A stretch of DNA of 64,000 nucleotides. It comes from Flavobacteriales bacterium. GTDB taxonomy: Bacteria; Bacteroidota; Bacteroidia; Flavobacteriales; JANQLC01. Position 1 is the first letter of the stretch; every line of letters begins with the position of its first letter. The position numbers and the translations under genes were made by a program. A model generated the notes under the pieces. The model saw only the letters and a program-made list of their open reading frames with translations. It was not told the origin of the DNA and searched no databases. This document shows positions 19,480-28,953 of this stretch, piece by piece. Location of the stretch: positions 1 to 64,000 of the forward strand of contig JANQLC010000022.1 in NCBI GenBank assembly GCA_028280815.1, written 5' to 3'.

Positions 19480-21813
19480 TTATGTCAGCTTTCTCAGTCG
19501 TGCAAATTTCAAAAGGAGCTTTTTCTCACCGACATTGTCAAACCGGATCGCGGCTCGGGTATCCGCACCTTTGCCCTCGAGGCTTTTTACCACGCCTATT
19601 CCAAAGCGCTTGTGTTGCACCTTATCCCCCAACTGCAACGGCGGTATTTCCACCCTTCCCTCCGACTGTCGATCGGAGAGTGGGGCGAGGCTTTTTCCAT
19701 TGACAAAAGTAGGCTTTTCAAACGAAATCGCATCCCCTTGCGCGCCTGTTGTATGGCGAGGTCTGGCGGGGTGATCAAAAGCCGAACCGCTCGGCTGGTC
19801 CTGACCCGTTGCCTCGGCGAGTGGTTTGAGGGAAGTGGCTGCGAGGTACTTTTCATCGATTTCAAATAAAAAACGGCTGGGCTCGTTATCCACGGGTCGC
19901 CCCCAGCGAAAACGGGATAGGGCATAGCTCATAAACACCCTTTTCTCGGCACGCGTAAGCGCCACGTAAAAAAGTCTCCGCTCCTCCTCCAACGCGGGTC
20001 GAGCATGCGTGCTGAGCAGAGCGGGAAACAAATTTTCTTCCAGGCCCGCGATGAACACGTATGGGAATTCCAACCCTTTGGACAGGTGTATCGTCATCAA
20101 AGACACCGCATCCCCGTCGCCCTTTCCATCCTTATCCCAGTCCGTGGCAAGTGCGATATTTTCCAAAAATCCGACCAGCGTGGGGTCCCCATCGACCAAC
20201 TCCTGCTGCTCATTCACAAAGCCTTTGACGCCGTTGAGCAATTCCTGTATGTTTTCGTAGCGGCTCACCCCTTCGGGGGTCTTGTCCGACGCGAGCGCTG
20301 ACAGCAAACCGGCGCGCTCAGCTATCGCTTTGGCCACATCAAAGGCGTGGCGGTCAGCTATTTGGGTTTGCAGGCTTTTGATCATGGCGTAAAAATCGAC
20401 GAGTTTGCGCTGTATGCCGGCCTGAATCGGTAAATCGTAATGTCTCAGATTCGCTAAGATGGCGTAGATGCCCACCCCATTTTGTCTCGCAGCTACGGTG
20501 AGCTTATCCACCGTAGTCTGACCGATGCCCCGTCTCGGAAAATTGATGATCCGGGCAAAGGCTTCTTCATCGGCGGGGTTTACCAAAAAACGCAGGTAGC
20601 TCACCAAGTCCTTGACCTCTTTGCGCTTATAAAATGAGAGTCCACCATAGACGCGGTAGGGTATATTCCGCTTTCGCAAGGCATCTTCCAAGGCACGAGA
20701 TTGGGCGTTGGTGCGATACAGAATGGCAAAATCGGAATTTTCGAGTCGGTTGTACGCCTTTTCTTCAAAGAGGGTACGCGCGATATACGCAGCTTCTTCC
20801 GCATCGGAATAGGCGCGGTACAACTGGATGGGCTTACCCATTTGGTTGTGCGTCCAGATGTTTTTTTCGAGCTGTTCCCTGTTCTTTTTAATCACGCTGT
20901 TGGCCGCGCCGACGATACACTTCGTAGAGCGGTAATTCTGCTCTAGGCGTAAGATTTTCGCATCGGGGTAGTCCTTTTGAAAGTTCAATATATTGCGGAT
21001 GTTCGCACCGCGAAACGAATAGATGCTCTGGGCATCATCCCCGACCACGCATAGGTTTTCGTATCGGGCGGCCAAGGCCTTTACGATTACATACTGGGCG
21101 TGATTGGTATCCTGGTATTCATCGACCATCAGGTATCGAAACCGATCCTGGTATGCAGCCAAGACCGCGGGAAACCGAGTGAGCAACGCATGGGTCTGCA
21201 GCAGCAGATCGTCAAAATCCATGGCGCCAGCTCGAAAGCAACGCTCCGCATATTCGGTGTAAATCTCAGCCGTTTTGGGGCGCTTCGAGGCCTGGTCATA
21301 GGCCTGCCACTCCGGGTTGCGCCGGTAGGCTTTTGCCGTGATCAGGTTGTTTTTAAACTGGGAGATGCGCGCCAAAATCAGCTTGGGCTTATACACATCC
21401 TTATCCAGCTTTTTCTCCTTGATGAGCTGGGTGAGTACGCTGACCGAATCCTGGGTATCGTAAATGGTGAAATGAGAGGGGTAGCCCAAATGATGCCCCT
21501 CGGCGCGCAAAATGCGTGCAAACACCGAGTGAAAAGTGCCCATCCACAGGTTTTTGGCTTCGCTCACACCCACCATTTGGGCGATGCGTTCCCGCATTTC
21601 GCGGGCGGCTTTATTGGTAAAGGTCAGCGCCAGAATGCGAAAGGCGTCTATCCCCCCCTTCATCAGCTGTGCGATGCGATAGGTCAAAACTCGCGTCTTA
21701 CCCGCACCGGCACCGGCGATGACTATCACCGGCCCCTCGGTAGCCGCCACCGCTTTGCGTTGGGACTCGTTAAGCGCTTTGAAGTAGTCGATAACCGCTG
21801 AATTTGGAACCAA
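19480..21813 (-). CDS. uvrD: UvrD/PcrA-type DNA helicase
   Basis: Superfamily 1A 3'-5' DNA helicase (777 residues as listed) for excision repair and removal of proteins from DNA. Q-motif LNESQRKAV, Walker A GAGAGKT (34-40), motif II VDEYQDTN, motif III VGDDAQSIYSFRGA, motif IV LEQNYRST, motifs V/VI LMTIHLSKGLEFPYV and ALTRAEKR. The C-terminal PcrA tail (LGDKVQHKRFGIGVV, then AAIRFDNVGEKKLLLKFARL) is present. The only usable start before the Q-motif is TTG at 21813, which sits inside a promoter-like TACATTTG (21811-21818). Either that match is fortuitous or the start is non-canonical. It heads the uvrD - DUF4290 - murA gene run. Confidence 0.94.
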   Translation of the reverse strand: MVPNSAVIDYFKALNESQRKAVAATEGPVIVIAGAGAGKTRVLTYRIAQLMKGGIDAFRILALTFTNKAAREMRERIAQMVGVSEAKNLWMGTFHSVFARILRAEGHHLGYPSHFTIYDTQDSVSVLTQLIKEKKLDKDVYKPKLILARISQFKNNLITAKAYRRNPEWQAYDQASKRPKTAEIYTEYAERCFRAGAMDFDDLLLQTHALLTRFPAVLAAYQDRFRYLMVDEYQDTNHAQYVIVKALAARYENLCVVGDDAQSIYSFRGANIRNILNFQKDYPDAKILRLEQNYRSTKCIVGAANSVIKKNREQLEKNIWTHNQMGKPIQLYRAYSDAEEAAYIARTLFEEKAYNRLENSDFAILYRTNAQSRALEDALRKRNIPYRVYGGLSFYKRKEVKDLVSYLRFLVNPADEEAFARIINFPRRGIGQTTVDKLTVAARQNGVGIYAILANLRHYDLPIQAGIQRKLVDFYAMIKSLQTQIADRHAFDVAKAIAERAGLLSALASDKTPEGVSRYENIQELLNGVKGFVNEQQELVDGDPTLVGFLENIALATDWDKDGKGDGDAVSLMTIHLSKGLEFPYVFIAGLEENLFPALLSTHARPALEEERRLFYVALTRAEKRVFMSYALSRFRWGRPVDNEPSRFLFEIDEKYLAATSLKPLAEATGQDQPSGSAFDHPARPRHTTGAQGDAISFEKPTFVNGKSLAPLSDRQSEGRVEIPPLQLGDKVQHKRFGIGVVKSLEGKGADTRAAIRFDNVGEKKLLLKFARLRKLT

Positions 21814-21915
21814 ATGTAAGGAATAATTTCAGCTCGGGTAAGAGATATATCGACGCTGAGAAGCCTGTCCGATTTAAAGCCGTATCTTTACCGAAAACCT
21901 TAACCCTAGCTTAAA

Positions 21916-23858
21916 GTGAAGCGTAAAAACAGGATCATGTCCTTCGCCTTCTGAGCTTATCGCTTGCCTGTAGCGAGCGAGGAGATCAATCTCAGACCTT
22001 AGATATCGGTGCTTTACAACTGTCGAGTCGCCTGATAAAGCCCGGCGCAGACATTCGGATCAACTATTTGCCGAGCCATGGCAACCTGGGGGGTGACAAA
22101 GACATTCAAGGCGTTCTCTACCACTTAATCGGGTAATCGGGCGCGACATATACGCGCAGTCCATAGCCATGCAGGCGCGAGACGGCAGGCTGGAAGCCCG
22201 CATTCACATCCCCGATTCAGCCCAAGCCTTGGTGTTCAGCTTTAGGCCCCGATACAAAGTGGACAACAACGGGGATAAGGGTTACGTTATACCCCTATGC
22301 GCTGCGGACAACACAGCTTTACCCGGTGCCCGAGCAGCCATGGGGTACTTTTATCTCCGAGGCAGGTCTCAGGCTGACATAAAGATAAAGCACGATGTGT
22401 CCGATGCGCTCGCCCTGATCGAGTCGGATATCACAGCGCATCCCAAACTGAAGAAGGCCTATTGGCGGCTGTATGTCGATGCATCCTATCGAAACGAGCC
22501 CGAAGCGGGGAGAGACTTAGTCAGAGCCGAGATCGCTCAACTCGAATCCCAACGGGATTTGGACGGGTCGCAATTATCGTCCTTGCAACATTTTCATTCG
22601 CTTCTATGGGACTGAGAAAAGGTGCGTTCCATCCATCGCATTCTCGTTGCGAAATTTCTCCATTGAGCATACCGAAGACTTGACAAAGGCCACAGCGCTT
22701 TACGCCCGATACAAGTCTGCATTTGACAAGGGTACGGAAGCGCTTTCCGCTGATCGAGACAAAGCCATCTCTTCCTTAGTTAGGAGACATGTTAGAGCCG
22801 GTAACTTAGAAGAAGCCTTGCGGATCGCTTCAGACCTGAATGGCAAACCGATCACAATGTCAATGTTGTACGAGAATATTGCCTGTGTGTTAGCCGAAAA
22901 AGGGGAATCGCTGGATCGAGTCCAAGAATTCTTTAAAAAATCCCTCGAACGGCTCGAAGAATCCAAGGCGCAATTAAGAGGGGAACCCACTTATCTAACA
23001 ACGGCAGAATGGAAAGCGGAACGGGACCGTAAGTATGCCGAGTATGTAGTAGACGTATATGCTTGGATTCTATTCGAACGCGGAGAGATCCGAGAAGCGA
23101 TTGCCCATCAATCGCAAATAGCCGGTGTCGAATCCGATCCCGACATCAACCAGCGTTACATCCATTATTTGTCGACGGATAAACGATACGACCAAGTCCT
23201 GACCCATGCACGTGAATACATGGAGTCCGGTGCAGCCATCCGAGAAGCTATGAAGCCCTACTTAAAACAGACGTACCGAAATACGCACCACTCGCTTGGG
23301 GGCTATGATGCCTTTCTGACAGCGGTGCGGGCAGCCCAGCAGAAGCATAGGGTGGGCGTGCTCAAAGGTCAGATGACCGACAAACCAGCGCCCGATTTCA
23401 GTTTAAAAGACCTAGAAGGGAACGAAGTTCCACTGCACTCGTTCAGGGGAAAAATAGTGGTCTTGGACTTTTGGGCTACCTGGTGTGGCCCCTGCATAGC
23501 TTCTTTTTCAGCCATGCAAAAGGCGGTTGACCAATGCAGAGATGACGACGGGGTGAAATTCCTCTTTGTAAATACCTGGGAAGATGGAGAGGATGCTGAA
23601 ACCCGCAAAAAACAGGTGTTGAACTTTGTCGCACAGCATCCATACGGCTTTCACATCGTAATGGATGAAAAAAATCCTCGAAAGAAAGGCAGGCGGTTTC
23701 AGGTGGCAGATGCTTATGGCATAGATGGCATTCCTGCTAGGTTTGTCATCGGCCCGGCGGGTAAAATCAGATTTACCGAGTCTGGCTATGGAGGAAGCGA
23801 GTCGGCCTTGCTTGAAGAAATAGAGGCGATGGTTGGACTCGTCCGAGGCAGGGCTTAA
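21916..23858 (+). pseudogene. TlpA-like thioredoxin-fold lipoprotein gene, frameshifted
   Basis: Remnant of an envelope thiol-disulfide protein gene. A GTG at 21916 opens VKRKNRI; a frame change near 21935 leads to a lipoprotein-like signal (LLSLSLACSERGDQ); the frame changes again near 22130, into the ORF 22169-22615 (VDNNGDKGYVIPLC), and a third time near 22610, into the 403-codon ORF 22647-23858. The last part ends in an AhpC/TSA-thioredoxin domain with the active site WATWCGPC and the cis-Pro region GIDGIPARFVIG. Intact relatives in Bacteroidota have a signal peptide, an N-terminal beta domain, a helical middle and this C-terminal domain. The C-terminal ORF could still be translated but would lack export signals. 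Confidence 0.7.
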
Positions 23859-23945
23859 TCGCTTGGACAAAAACCTCTTTCCGCCCCAACCCCTGTTGCG
23901 AATGTAATTATCGAATTGGAAATACTTGTAGCTTAAGGGAAAGCG

Positions 23946-26075
23946 CTACTGTAGCGGCGGCACGGCACCATAGACGAGTCGTTGTCGTCTCGTGTCATAA
24001 TAGCTGTATTGTCCCCCTGCGATCAGTCGGATCAAATCGTCATTTACCCGCTCGATGCGGTCGAAGACAAAGGGAACGAGGGTTTTGCCCCGCGCATCCA
24101 ACACACCGTGGTAAGCGCCCTGTCGGCCGATGAATAAACCGTGGGAAGCCCGTTCCAAATGCTCGTATTGCAGAGGTGCTAAGAGGTGTCCCCCTTCAGC
24201 GATCAAACCGAATTTACCGTTTTTGGCCACCACAGCGAGTTGTTTGTCAAAGGGTTTGGCCACATCGTAGATGTATGGAATGGCTTGGGTGGAATTCCTG
24301 CGCACATAGCCCCATTTGCCGTTTCGCTTGCAGGCCACCGGAAAGTTTTTCAAGCTGCCAATCGAATCGTATAGGCAGCTGAAAATGCGCTTGCCCCTTT
24401 TGTCGATCAAGCCGAATTTACCCCTGTACCGCACCTGGGCATAGCCGTTTTCAAAAGCGGCTCGTCGGGTGTAGCCGGGGTAAATCGAAAAGCGGGGCGC
24501 GATACACACCTCAGCGTTTAAATCGGCGTAACCAAAGCGCCCACCATTTTCTATGATGATGCGGCCATCTCCTTCACCGCCGATAAAGTCGTATTGACCT
24601 TTGCTACAGGCCGCACCGCTGGCATCCAGGACGGTGTACCCCGCCGGCGTTTTGGCGATGTAATTTCCGTTGGAAAGCCTTTGTAAATCGAGGAATTCAG
24701 GTTTGATAACCCAATTCCCCGCCGTATCGATAACCCCCTTCTCATCGCCCACCCCAACGATGGCTGAGCCCTTAAAAAAAGGCTCGGCTGCTGTAAAGTT
24801 CTTCCCAAAGCCGTCCTTTCCCCGGCGGTTGAGGTAGGTAAAAATACCGTCTTTCTCCACGGAGATAAACCCTTCGTTTGCCCATTCGATAGCATCATAT
24901 GAGACGGGGACTATCAAATTGCCCCTGTGATCCACCACGCCGAATCGCTGCCCTTTCTCCACGATGGCCAAGCCCGTGTGAAAGTCGCTTCCCTCATCAT
25001 AGATGAGCGGCACGACGGTCCTGCCCTCGAAGTCGATATATCCCACATGAGTGGAGTCGGCTACCAGTGCCAAGCCTTCGCTAAAATCGTTCACAAAATC
25101 GTACTGAGGCGGTGTCACGATCCGACCATTCGCATTTACAAAACCTAATTTTCCGTCCCTGAGAAACGGGTAAGGCTGATTTTGAGTCAGATGCCGATAA
25201 CGGTTGGCAACGGCTTTGGATGCCTCAGGGTATTTCTTTAGAAATGCAGCATAGTCTCTTCCCGGCAGATTGATGTACTGGATCTCTTCCCAGGCGCGAT
25301 TTACCGCTGGGCTATCGGGGTAATGCCGAATGAAATAGCGGTTCTGTCGCTCCGACCCCGTGGTGACGCATAAGTCGTAGATCGCATCCCAGGCCTGTGA
25401 CACATGGGGGTTATTCGGAAAGGCCTTCACGAAATCCAAATACCCCTGTAGTGTGCCGTTTCCCACCTTGGATTGAAACACCCGATCCCGGTAGCGCTTT
25501 CTCGCTTCATCAGCTTGTGCTGCGCGTGGGTAAGCCCGGTAGAATGCCCGGTAGGCCTGATAGGAATCGGCCTGTTCCGCTATGGCAAAGGCCAAGCTGT
25601 CCCGAAGGCGCTTTGCATCGGGGATGCAATGTGATTTCGGGTAGGTTTGCAAGTAGTCCACTATGGCTTTCAAATCGTTTTTTTGCTTCGCTGCCGCATA
25701 GAAAGCCTCGTACAAATGATTTTCCTGCGCTGTGATCGTCACTAAGTTCACCCTGTATTCGGCTAAGGCTTCCTTTCGCTCATCCGAAAGCTTGGCGTAG
25801 CCCGCCTGTGCCAGCTCGATGAGTCGATAACTCTTCTTCAGATTGTAAAAAGGGTTGTCACGCCGACCGCAAATCAAGCTCAAACCATAGGAAGCGGCCA
25901 CCGGATTCCGTTCCAAAGACTTCTCGAAGAGTACCTTTGCCTTGAAGTAATCGTATCGCTGCAAGGCTTCAAAGGCGCGCTCGAGCCGGTTAAAGATACC
26001 GAATGAGCAGAACGAGAGCGAGACGAAAACCAAGCAGGTCCCACACTTTGAAAACTGTATTGACTTCGTGTTCAT
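23946..26075 (-). CDS. Secreted WG-repeat protein with TPR-like N-terminal region
   Basis: A 709-residue protein. A hydrophobic N-terminus (CLVFVSLSFCSFGIF) looks like a signal peptide or anchor. Residues about 30-300 are helical and repetitive, with recurring units such as AYRAFYRAYPRAAQADEARKR and YLDFVKAFPNNPHVSQAWD, resembling tetratricopeptide-type repeats. From about 305 to the end it is a run of WG (KWG) repeats: GKLGFVNANGRIVTPPQYD, HVGYIDFEGRTVVPLIYD, KFGLIDKRGKRIFSCLYD. WG repeats form beta structures of uncertain role at the cell surface or periplasm. It is divergent from crcB and the start at 26075 is the only good one. Confidence 0.82.
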   Translation of the reverse strand: MNTKSIQFSKCGTCLVFVSLSFCSFGIFNRLERAFEALQRYDYFKAKVLFEKSLERNPVAASYGLSLICGRRDNPFYNLKKSYRLIELAQAGYAKLSDERKEALAEYRVNLVTITAQENHLYEAFYAAAKQKNDLKAIVDYLQTYPKSHCIPDAKRLRDSLAFAIAEQADSYQAYRAFYRAYPRAAQADEARKRYRDRVFQSKVGNGTLQGYLDFVKAFPNNPHVSQAWDAIYDLCVTTGSERQNRYFIRHYPDSPAVNRAWEEIQYINLPGRDYAAFLKKYPEASKAVANRYRHLTQNQPYPFLRDGKLGFVNANGRIVTPPQYDFVNDFSEGLALVADSTHVGYIDFEGRTVVPLIYDEGSDFHTGLAIVEKGQRFGVVDHRGNLIVPVSYDAIEWANEGFISVEKDGIFTYLNRRGKDGFGKNFTAAEPFFKGSAIVGVGDEKGVIDTAGNWVIKPEFLDLQRLSNGNYIAKTPAGYTVLDASGAACSKGQYDFIGGEGDGRIIIENGGRFGYADLNAEVCIAPRFSIYPGYTRRAAFENGYAQVRYRGKFGLIDKRGKRIFSCLYDSIGSLKNFPVACKRNGKWGYVRRNSTQAIPYIYDVAKPFDKQLAVVAKNGKFGLIAEGGHLLAPLQYEHLERASHGLFIGRQGAYHGVLDARGKTLVPFVFDRIERVNDDLIRLIAGGQYSYYDTRRQRLVYGAVPPLQ

Positions 26076-26148
26076 CGCCTATTTTGGGCTTAAAGTTAGG
26101 CGTTTTAATCCCAGCACAGTACTCTCAGTAAAAATGGCATTCACCCCT

Positions 26149-26156
26149 TATCTTTG
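26149..26156 (+). promoter_or_regulatory. Putative -7 element (TATCTTTG) of crcB
   Basis: TATCTTTGC, 13 nt before the crcB ATG. It matches TAnnTTTG and supports the start at 26170 over the ORF-track start at 26068. Confidence 0.5.
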
Positions 26157-26169
26157 CAAAACGCATACC

Positions 26170-26544
26170 ATGAAGCAGGCGGGATTGATTTTTCTGGGCG
26201 GTGGCATGGGCAGCGTGTTGCGCTACGCCGTTGCCCTGTGGTTAAATGGTCGCATCACCGCGTTTCCAGCGGCCACGCTCAGCGTCAATATACTCGGTGC
26301 ACTCCTCATGGGCTTGCTCCTGGGACATGCCACACAGCACCCTGAGTTTTACCGATCCAATGCGTATTTCGTATGGGCAACGGGCTTTTGTGGTGGCTTT
26401 ACCACTTTTTCCGCCTTCGTCATCGATCAGATCGATCTGTTGGGAAAGCGACCCATATCGCATTGGTTCACCTACGTAATCTTGAGTGTGGTCGTCGGCC
26501 TGCTGATGGGTTACTGGGGCTATAGGGGTACGGGTCAGCTTTAA
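26170..26544 (+). CDS. crcB: Fluoride channel CrcB/Fluc
   Basis: Small dual-topology fluoride exporter (124 residues, four transmembrane helices) that forms a dimeric channel protecting against cytoplasmic fluoride. It begins MKQAGLIFLGGGMGSVLRY with the early conserved Arg, then has the Asn in LSVNILGALLMG and the diagnostic GFCGGFTTFSAF segment whose TTFS break binds the central sodium ion. Length is normal. I see no fluoride riboswitch in the 94 nt upstream. A possible hairpin terminator follows. Confidence 0.93.
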   Translation: MKQAGLIFLGGGMGSVLRYAVALWLNGRITAFPAATLSVNILGALLMGLLLGHATQHPEFYRSNAYFVWATGFCGGFTTFSAFVIDQIDLLGKRPISHWFTYVILSVVVGLLMGYWGYRGTGQL

Positions 26545-26547
26545 ACC

Positions 26548-26580
26548 GGGTTGGGATCGAGAAACCCATATTTATTTTTT
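26548..26580 (+). terminator. Possible terminator after crcB
   Basis: GGGTT, a 10-nt loop, AACCC, then a T-rich tract (ATATTTATTTTTT), directly after the crcB stop. The stem is only 5 bp. Confidence 0.35.
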
Positions 26581-26919
26581 CTCCTTCTCGGTGTCGACTT
26601 GCCAGATGGGATTTGCCTTCGTATCTCGGTAGCGGTTTGGAAAAGGGTCTTTTTTCGGTGTGGTATAGGCAGCGGGCAGGGTCTATTTTCTTCTTCTGTC
26701 GGTCGATCGTGAAAGTCGAAACCGTTTTTTGGCTCGCCCTGGGCAGCCTGAAAAGCGGTTCTTTTTCTTTGTACTACTTAAAAGGTTCAAGGCCTCGTTC
26801 CCACACTTTTCCCACTATAGATCACCCCATGCAGCAAGTCGTCTCGTCAAGATAAAAATCTTTGACCTATGTGCTCAGTAGTTCTATATGGTTTGTACAG
26901 GACGTTCAGGGCTATTGTG
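26581..26919 (+). repeat. Intergenic island of degenerate repeats (T-rich on plus strand)
   Basis: No gene. Between about 26630 and 26800 there are four units of the intergenic repeat family: GGTTTGGAAAAGGGTC followed by TTTTTTCGGTGTGG; TATTTTCTTCTTCTGTCGG; TTTTTTGGCTCGCCCTGGG followed by GCCTGAAAAGCGG; TTTTTCTTTGTAC followed by CTTAAAAGG. The ORF at 26613 runs through them and reads as LK/EKGxFF-type repeats, but I do not call it coding. Confidence 0.6.
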
Positions 26920-27621
26920 TCAAATTATTCGGCTGCTGTTTTTATACAAACCAGGGATATTTCTCTCCTCTATTCTAAATCCCGTTCCGTGATTTCTCAC
27001 CGTCCCCATTGGTTTGAGGTGCATTCTAACATCAATGGCTATCAAGCCCCTTTCAAAAGCATCCAAAAAACGATTGGGCTCTGGTTTGTCCAATAGATAC
27101 GCTTCGTTGAAGTGAAATTCCTCCCTTTTAGACTTTTCGCTGATCCGCGCATCCGCAAAGACCACCATTAGTCTTTCGAGCTTTGTCAAAAACTTTCCAA
27201 CTATTGTAAAGATACTCCAAGTGCCTAGAACTACATCGTTACGACAAAGGTGTACTTTATGGGCACTTCTATCCATTTTTACTCGCAAATTTTGCGAATT
27301 GGCATGGCGATGAAAAACGGTAGTATAGAGCGATTGCCCTCCCTTGTCATCGACATATCCATAAGCCCTGATAATTTCCCCTTGCGGAACCTGCCACACC
27401 GAACGGTTAAAAGTAAACAGCGTAACCATAGAGCCCGATTGCTTGCGACTGGCTTTCAACTCAACCCTTCCACCCAAGTCGGGAACAGCGAGGTTTGTCT
27501 CATCGAGTTGTAATTCCCGCTCCAATGTATGTCCTATCCCAGTAGGTCCATTTCTGTACGTCCCTACAAACCCACGATGCTGTAGGTCCTGCAACTTGCT
27601 CTGTATTTCTCTTAGCGTCAT
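26920..27621 (-). CDS. MvaI/BcnI-family type II restriction endonuclease
   Basis: A 233-residue protein resembling the MvaI/BcnI restriction endonuclease family, whose characterised members cut at CCWGG or CCSGG. The N-terminus has GFVGTYRNGPTGIGHTLER, and the PD-(D/E)xK active site is VPDLGGRVELKASRK (Asp48, Glu54, Lys56), followed by SGSMVTLFTFNR. Length fits. It begins with ATG immediately after the TAG of the methyltransferase gene (TAGATG), so it is translated from the same transcript, and methyltransferase-first order is sensible for self-protection. The exact target sequence is an inference. The pair is AT-richer than its neighbours, suggesting transfer. Confidence 0.83.
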   Translation of the reverse strand: MTLREIQSKLQDLQHRGFVGTYRNGPTGIGHTLERELQLDETNLAVPDLGGRVELKASRKQSGSMVTLFTFNRSVWQVPQGEIIRAYGYVDDKGGQSLYTTVFHRHANSQNLRVKMDRSAHKVHLCRNDVVLGTWSIFTIVGKFLTKLERLMVVFADARISEKSKREEFHFNEAYLLDKPEPNRFLDAFERGLIAIDVRMHLKPMGTVRNHGTGFRIEERNIPGLYKNSSRII

Positions 27622-28866
27622 CTATTGCTTTTGCATGACCACGATGTATTCCCGTTTCATCGTAGCGGATTTCTCACCCCTTACATTAGTAGGCGAGTTT
27701 CTATCGGGCATCCGCTTATTGGGAATATTTCTAACGGTGGTTTCCGCGTGATTAAACCCGTTGGCTTTAAAAAAATCCGCGGTTATCTCATCCATGGGAA
27801 TTTGAATTCCCTTTACAGTTCTATTACCAATCACATAGCAAGCATATTTTTTCTTTTTTAGTTTAGTAGATATATGATTTATCGATTTTTGATAATCGGC
27901 GAAAAAAGACAGTACTTCGCGCGCTCGGTTCTCATCTCGGTCAGCTATTTTTTCTATGGTTTCGGAAAGTATTTTTGAACCTTTAATTTCAATATCCACC
28001 TGCTTTTTCCCACCCATTAGTTTGTCGTCAACCTGAGATTCAACTCCCATCCACTGATTGGATAATCGAGAATATTGACCATAAGCAACCGTCGTTCTCG
28101 AATCTCCGTATGGTGGAGAAGTCAAAACGACATCGATACTCTCATTGACCAAGCAGTTGTCGGGAATTGGGCTAACGGTATTGAAGTGCTTTATCTCAGC
28201 CGTAGCGCCATTCGATTTCACCGCAGCAAAATCCAGTAACCCACGCCTGTTCCGGCTCAGCTTTGAAAAAATTATATCGAAGCTATCCGGGTTAAATTTT
28301 TCTCTTTTCTCCGGTGGCATTCTAACCAACTTAAACTCGCCTTTTTTGGTTAGAGAAGATTCTCTAACCGTCTCCGAGAAGGCGGTTAAGAAAAAGTTTT
28401 TTATTCCTTCATCGGTTATTTCACCTATAAATGATTTGATGAGGGCTAGTTTGGTTTGAGTTGATCTATGAAACCAAAAATCGATATTTTTAAACTGTGG
28501 CAATAACACAGCATATTTTCGTTTCTCTGCGTCAAAACGAAATTGAGATGAAGTAAAATCGCTAAAATCTCTCAGATAAATATCGAGTAATTGCAAATCT
28601 AAACGGGTGGTTTTGGTTTGAGCGATTAACCTAGCCAGTGGATTTAAGTCCGTTCCGATGGCATGGATATCTTTTATATTCGCTTCTACAAGTGAAGTTC
28701 CTGTACCGCAATAGGGGTCAAACAATATTCTGGATTTTTTAGCATATTTTGTCAGCAGCCTCTCGGCAACTTGGGGTATCATCATAGCGGGGTAGCTGTG
28801 AAAGCAGTGGGTAGTCCGTTTGGTATTTGCGCTCCTAAAATCCCAAGAAGTGTCTAAGTGCTTCAT
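27622..28866 (-). CDS. DNA (N4-cytosine/N6-adenine) methyltransferase of the restriction pair
   Basis: Amino-methyltransferase that should protect host DNA from the adjacent endonuclease (414 residues from the chosen start MKHLDTSWDFR). Motif I (SAM binding) is LFDPYCGTGTSLVEA and the catalytic motif IV is TSPPYGDSR, about 190 residues later. TSPPY is common in N4-cytosine enzymes, which fits MvaI/BcnI-type systems. The region between the motifs probably holds target recognition. The ORF track starts at 28947, on top of a promoter-like TAATTTTG (28945-28952), so I prefer the ATG at 28866; ATGs at 28941 and 28908 are possible. Confidence 0.85.
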   Translation of the reverse strand: MKHLDTSWDFRSANTKRTTHCFHSYPAMMIPQVAERLLTKYAKKSRILFDPYCGTGTSLVEANIKDIHAIGTDLNPLARLIAQTKTTRLDLQLLDIYLRDFSDFTSSQFRFDAEKRKYAVLLPQFKNIDFWFHRSTQTKLALIKSFIGEITDEGIKNFFLTAFSETVRESSLTKKGEFKLVRMPPEKREKFNPDSFDIIFSKLSRNRRGLLDFAAVKSNGATAEIKHFNTVSPIPDNCLVNESIDVVLTSPPYGDSRTTVAYGQYSRLSNQWMGVESQVDDKLMGGKKQVDIEIKGSKILSETIEKIADRDENRAREVLSFFADYQKSINHISTKLKKKKYACYVIGNRTVKGIQIPMDEITADFFKANGFNHAETTVRNIPNKRMPDRNSPTNVRGEKSATMKREYIVVMQKQ

Positions 28867-28944
28867 TTTCAAAGCATACAAATACTGCACCGCTATGCGA
28901 AGATACATGTTTATCGGATATCGCTGTACATGCGACAACATGAG

Positions 28945-28952
28945 CAAAATTA
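28945..28952 (-). promoter_or_regulatory. Putative -7 element (TAATTTTG) of the restriction-modification operon
   Basis: TAATTTTGC on the minus strand, just past the oxyR stop and 79 nt before the preferred methyltransferase ATG. Confidence 0.4.
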
Positions 28953-28953
28953 C

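Noticed and set aside
21100-21801. 233-codon plus-strand ORF
   Set aside because: Antisense shadow of uvrD.
26613-26855. 80-codon ORF between crcB and the restriction gene
   Set aside because: Lies entirely in repeat units; no start signal or homology.
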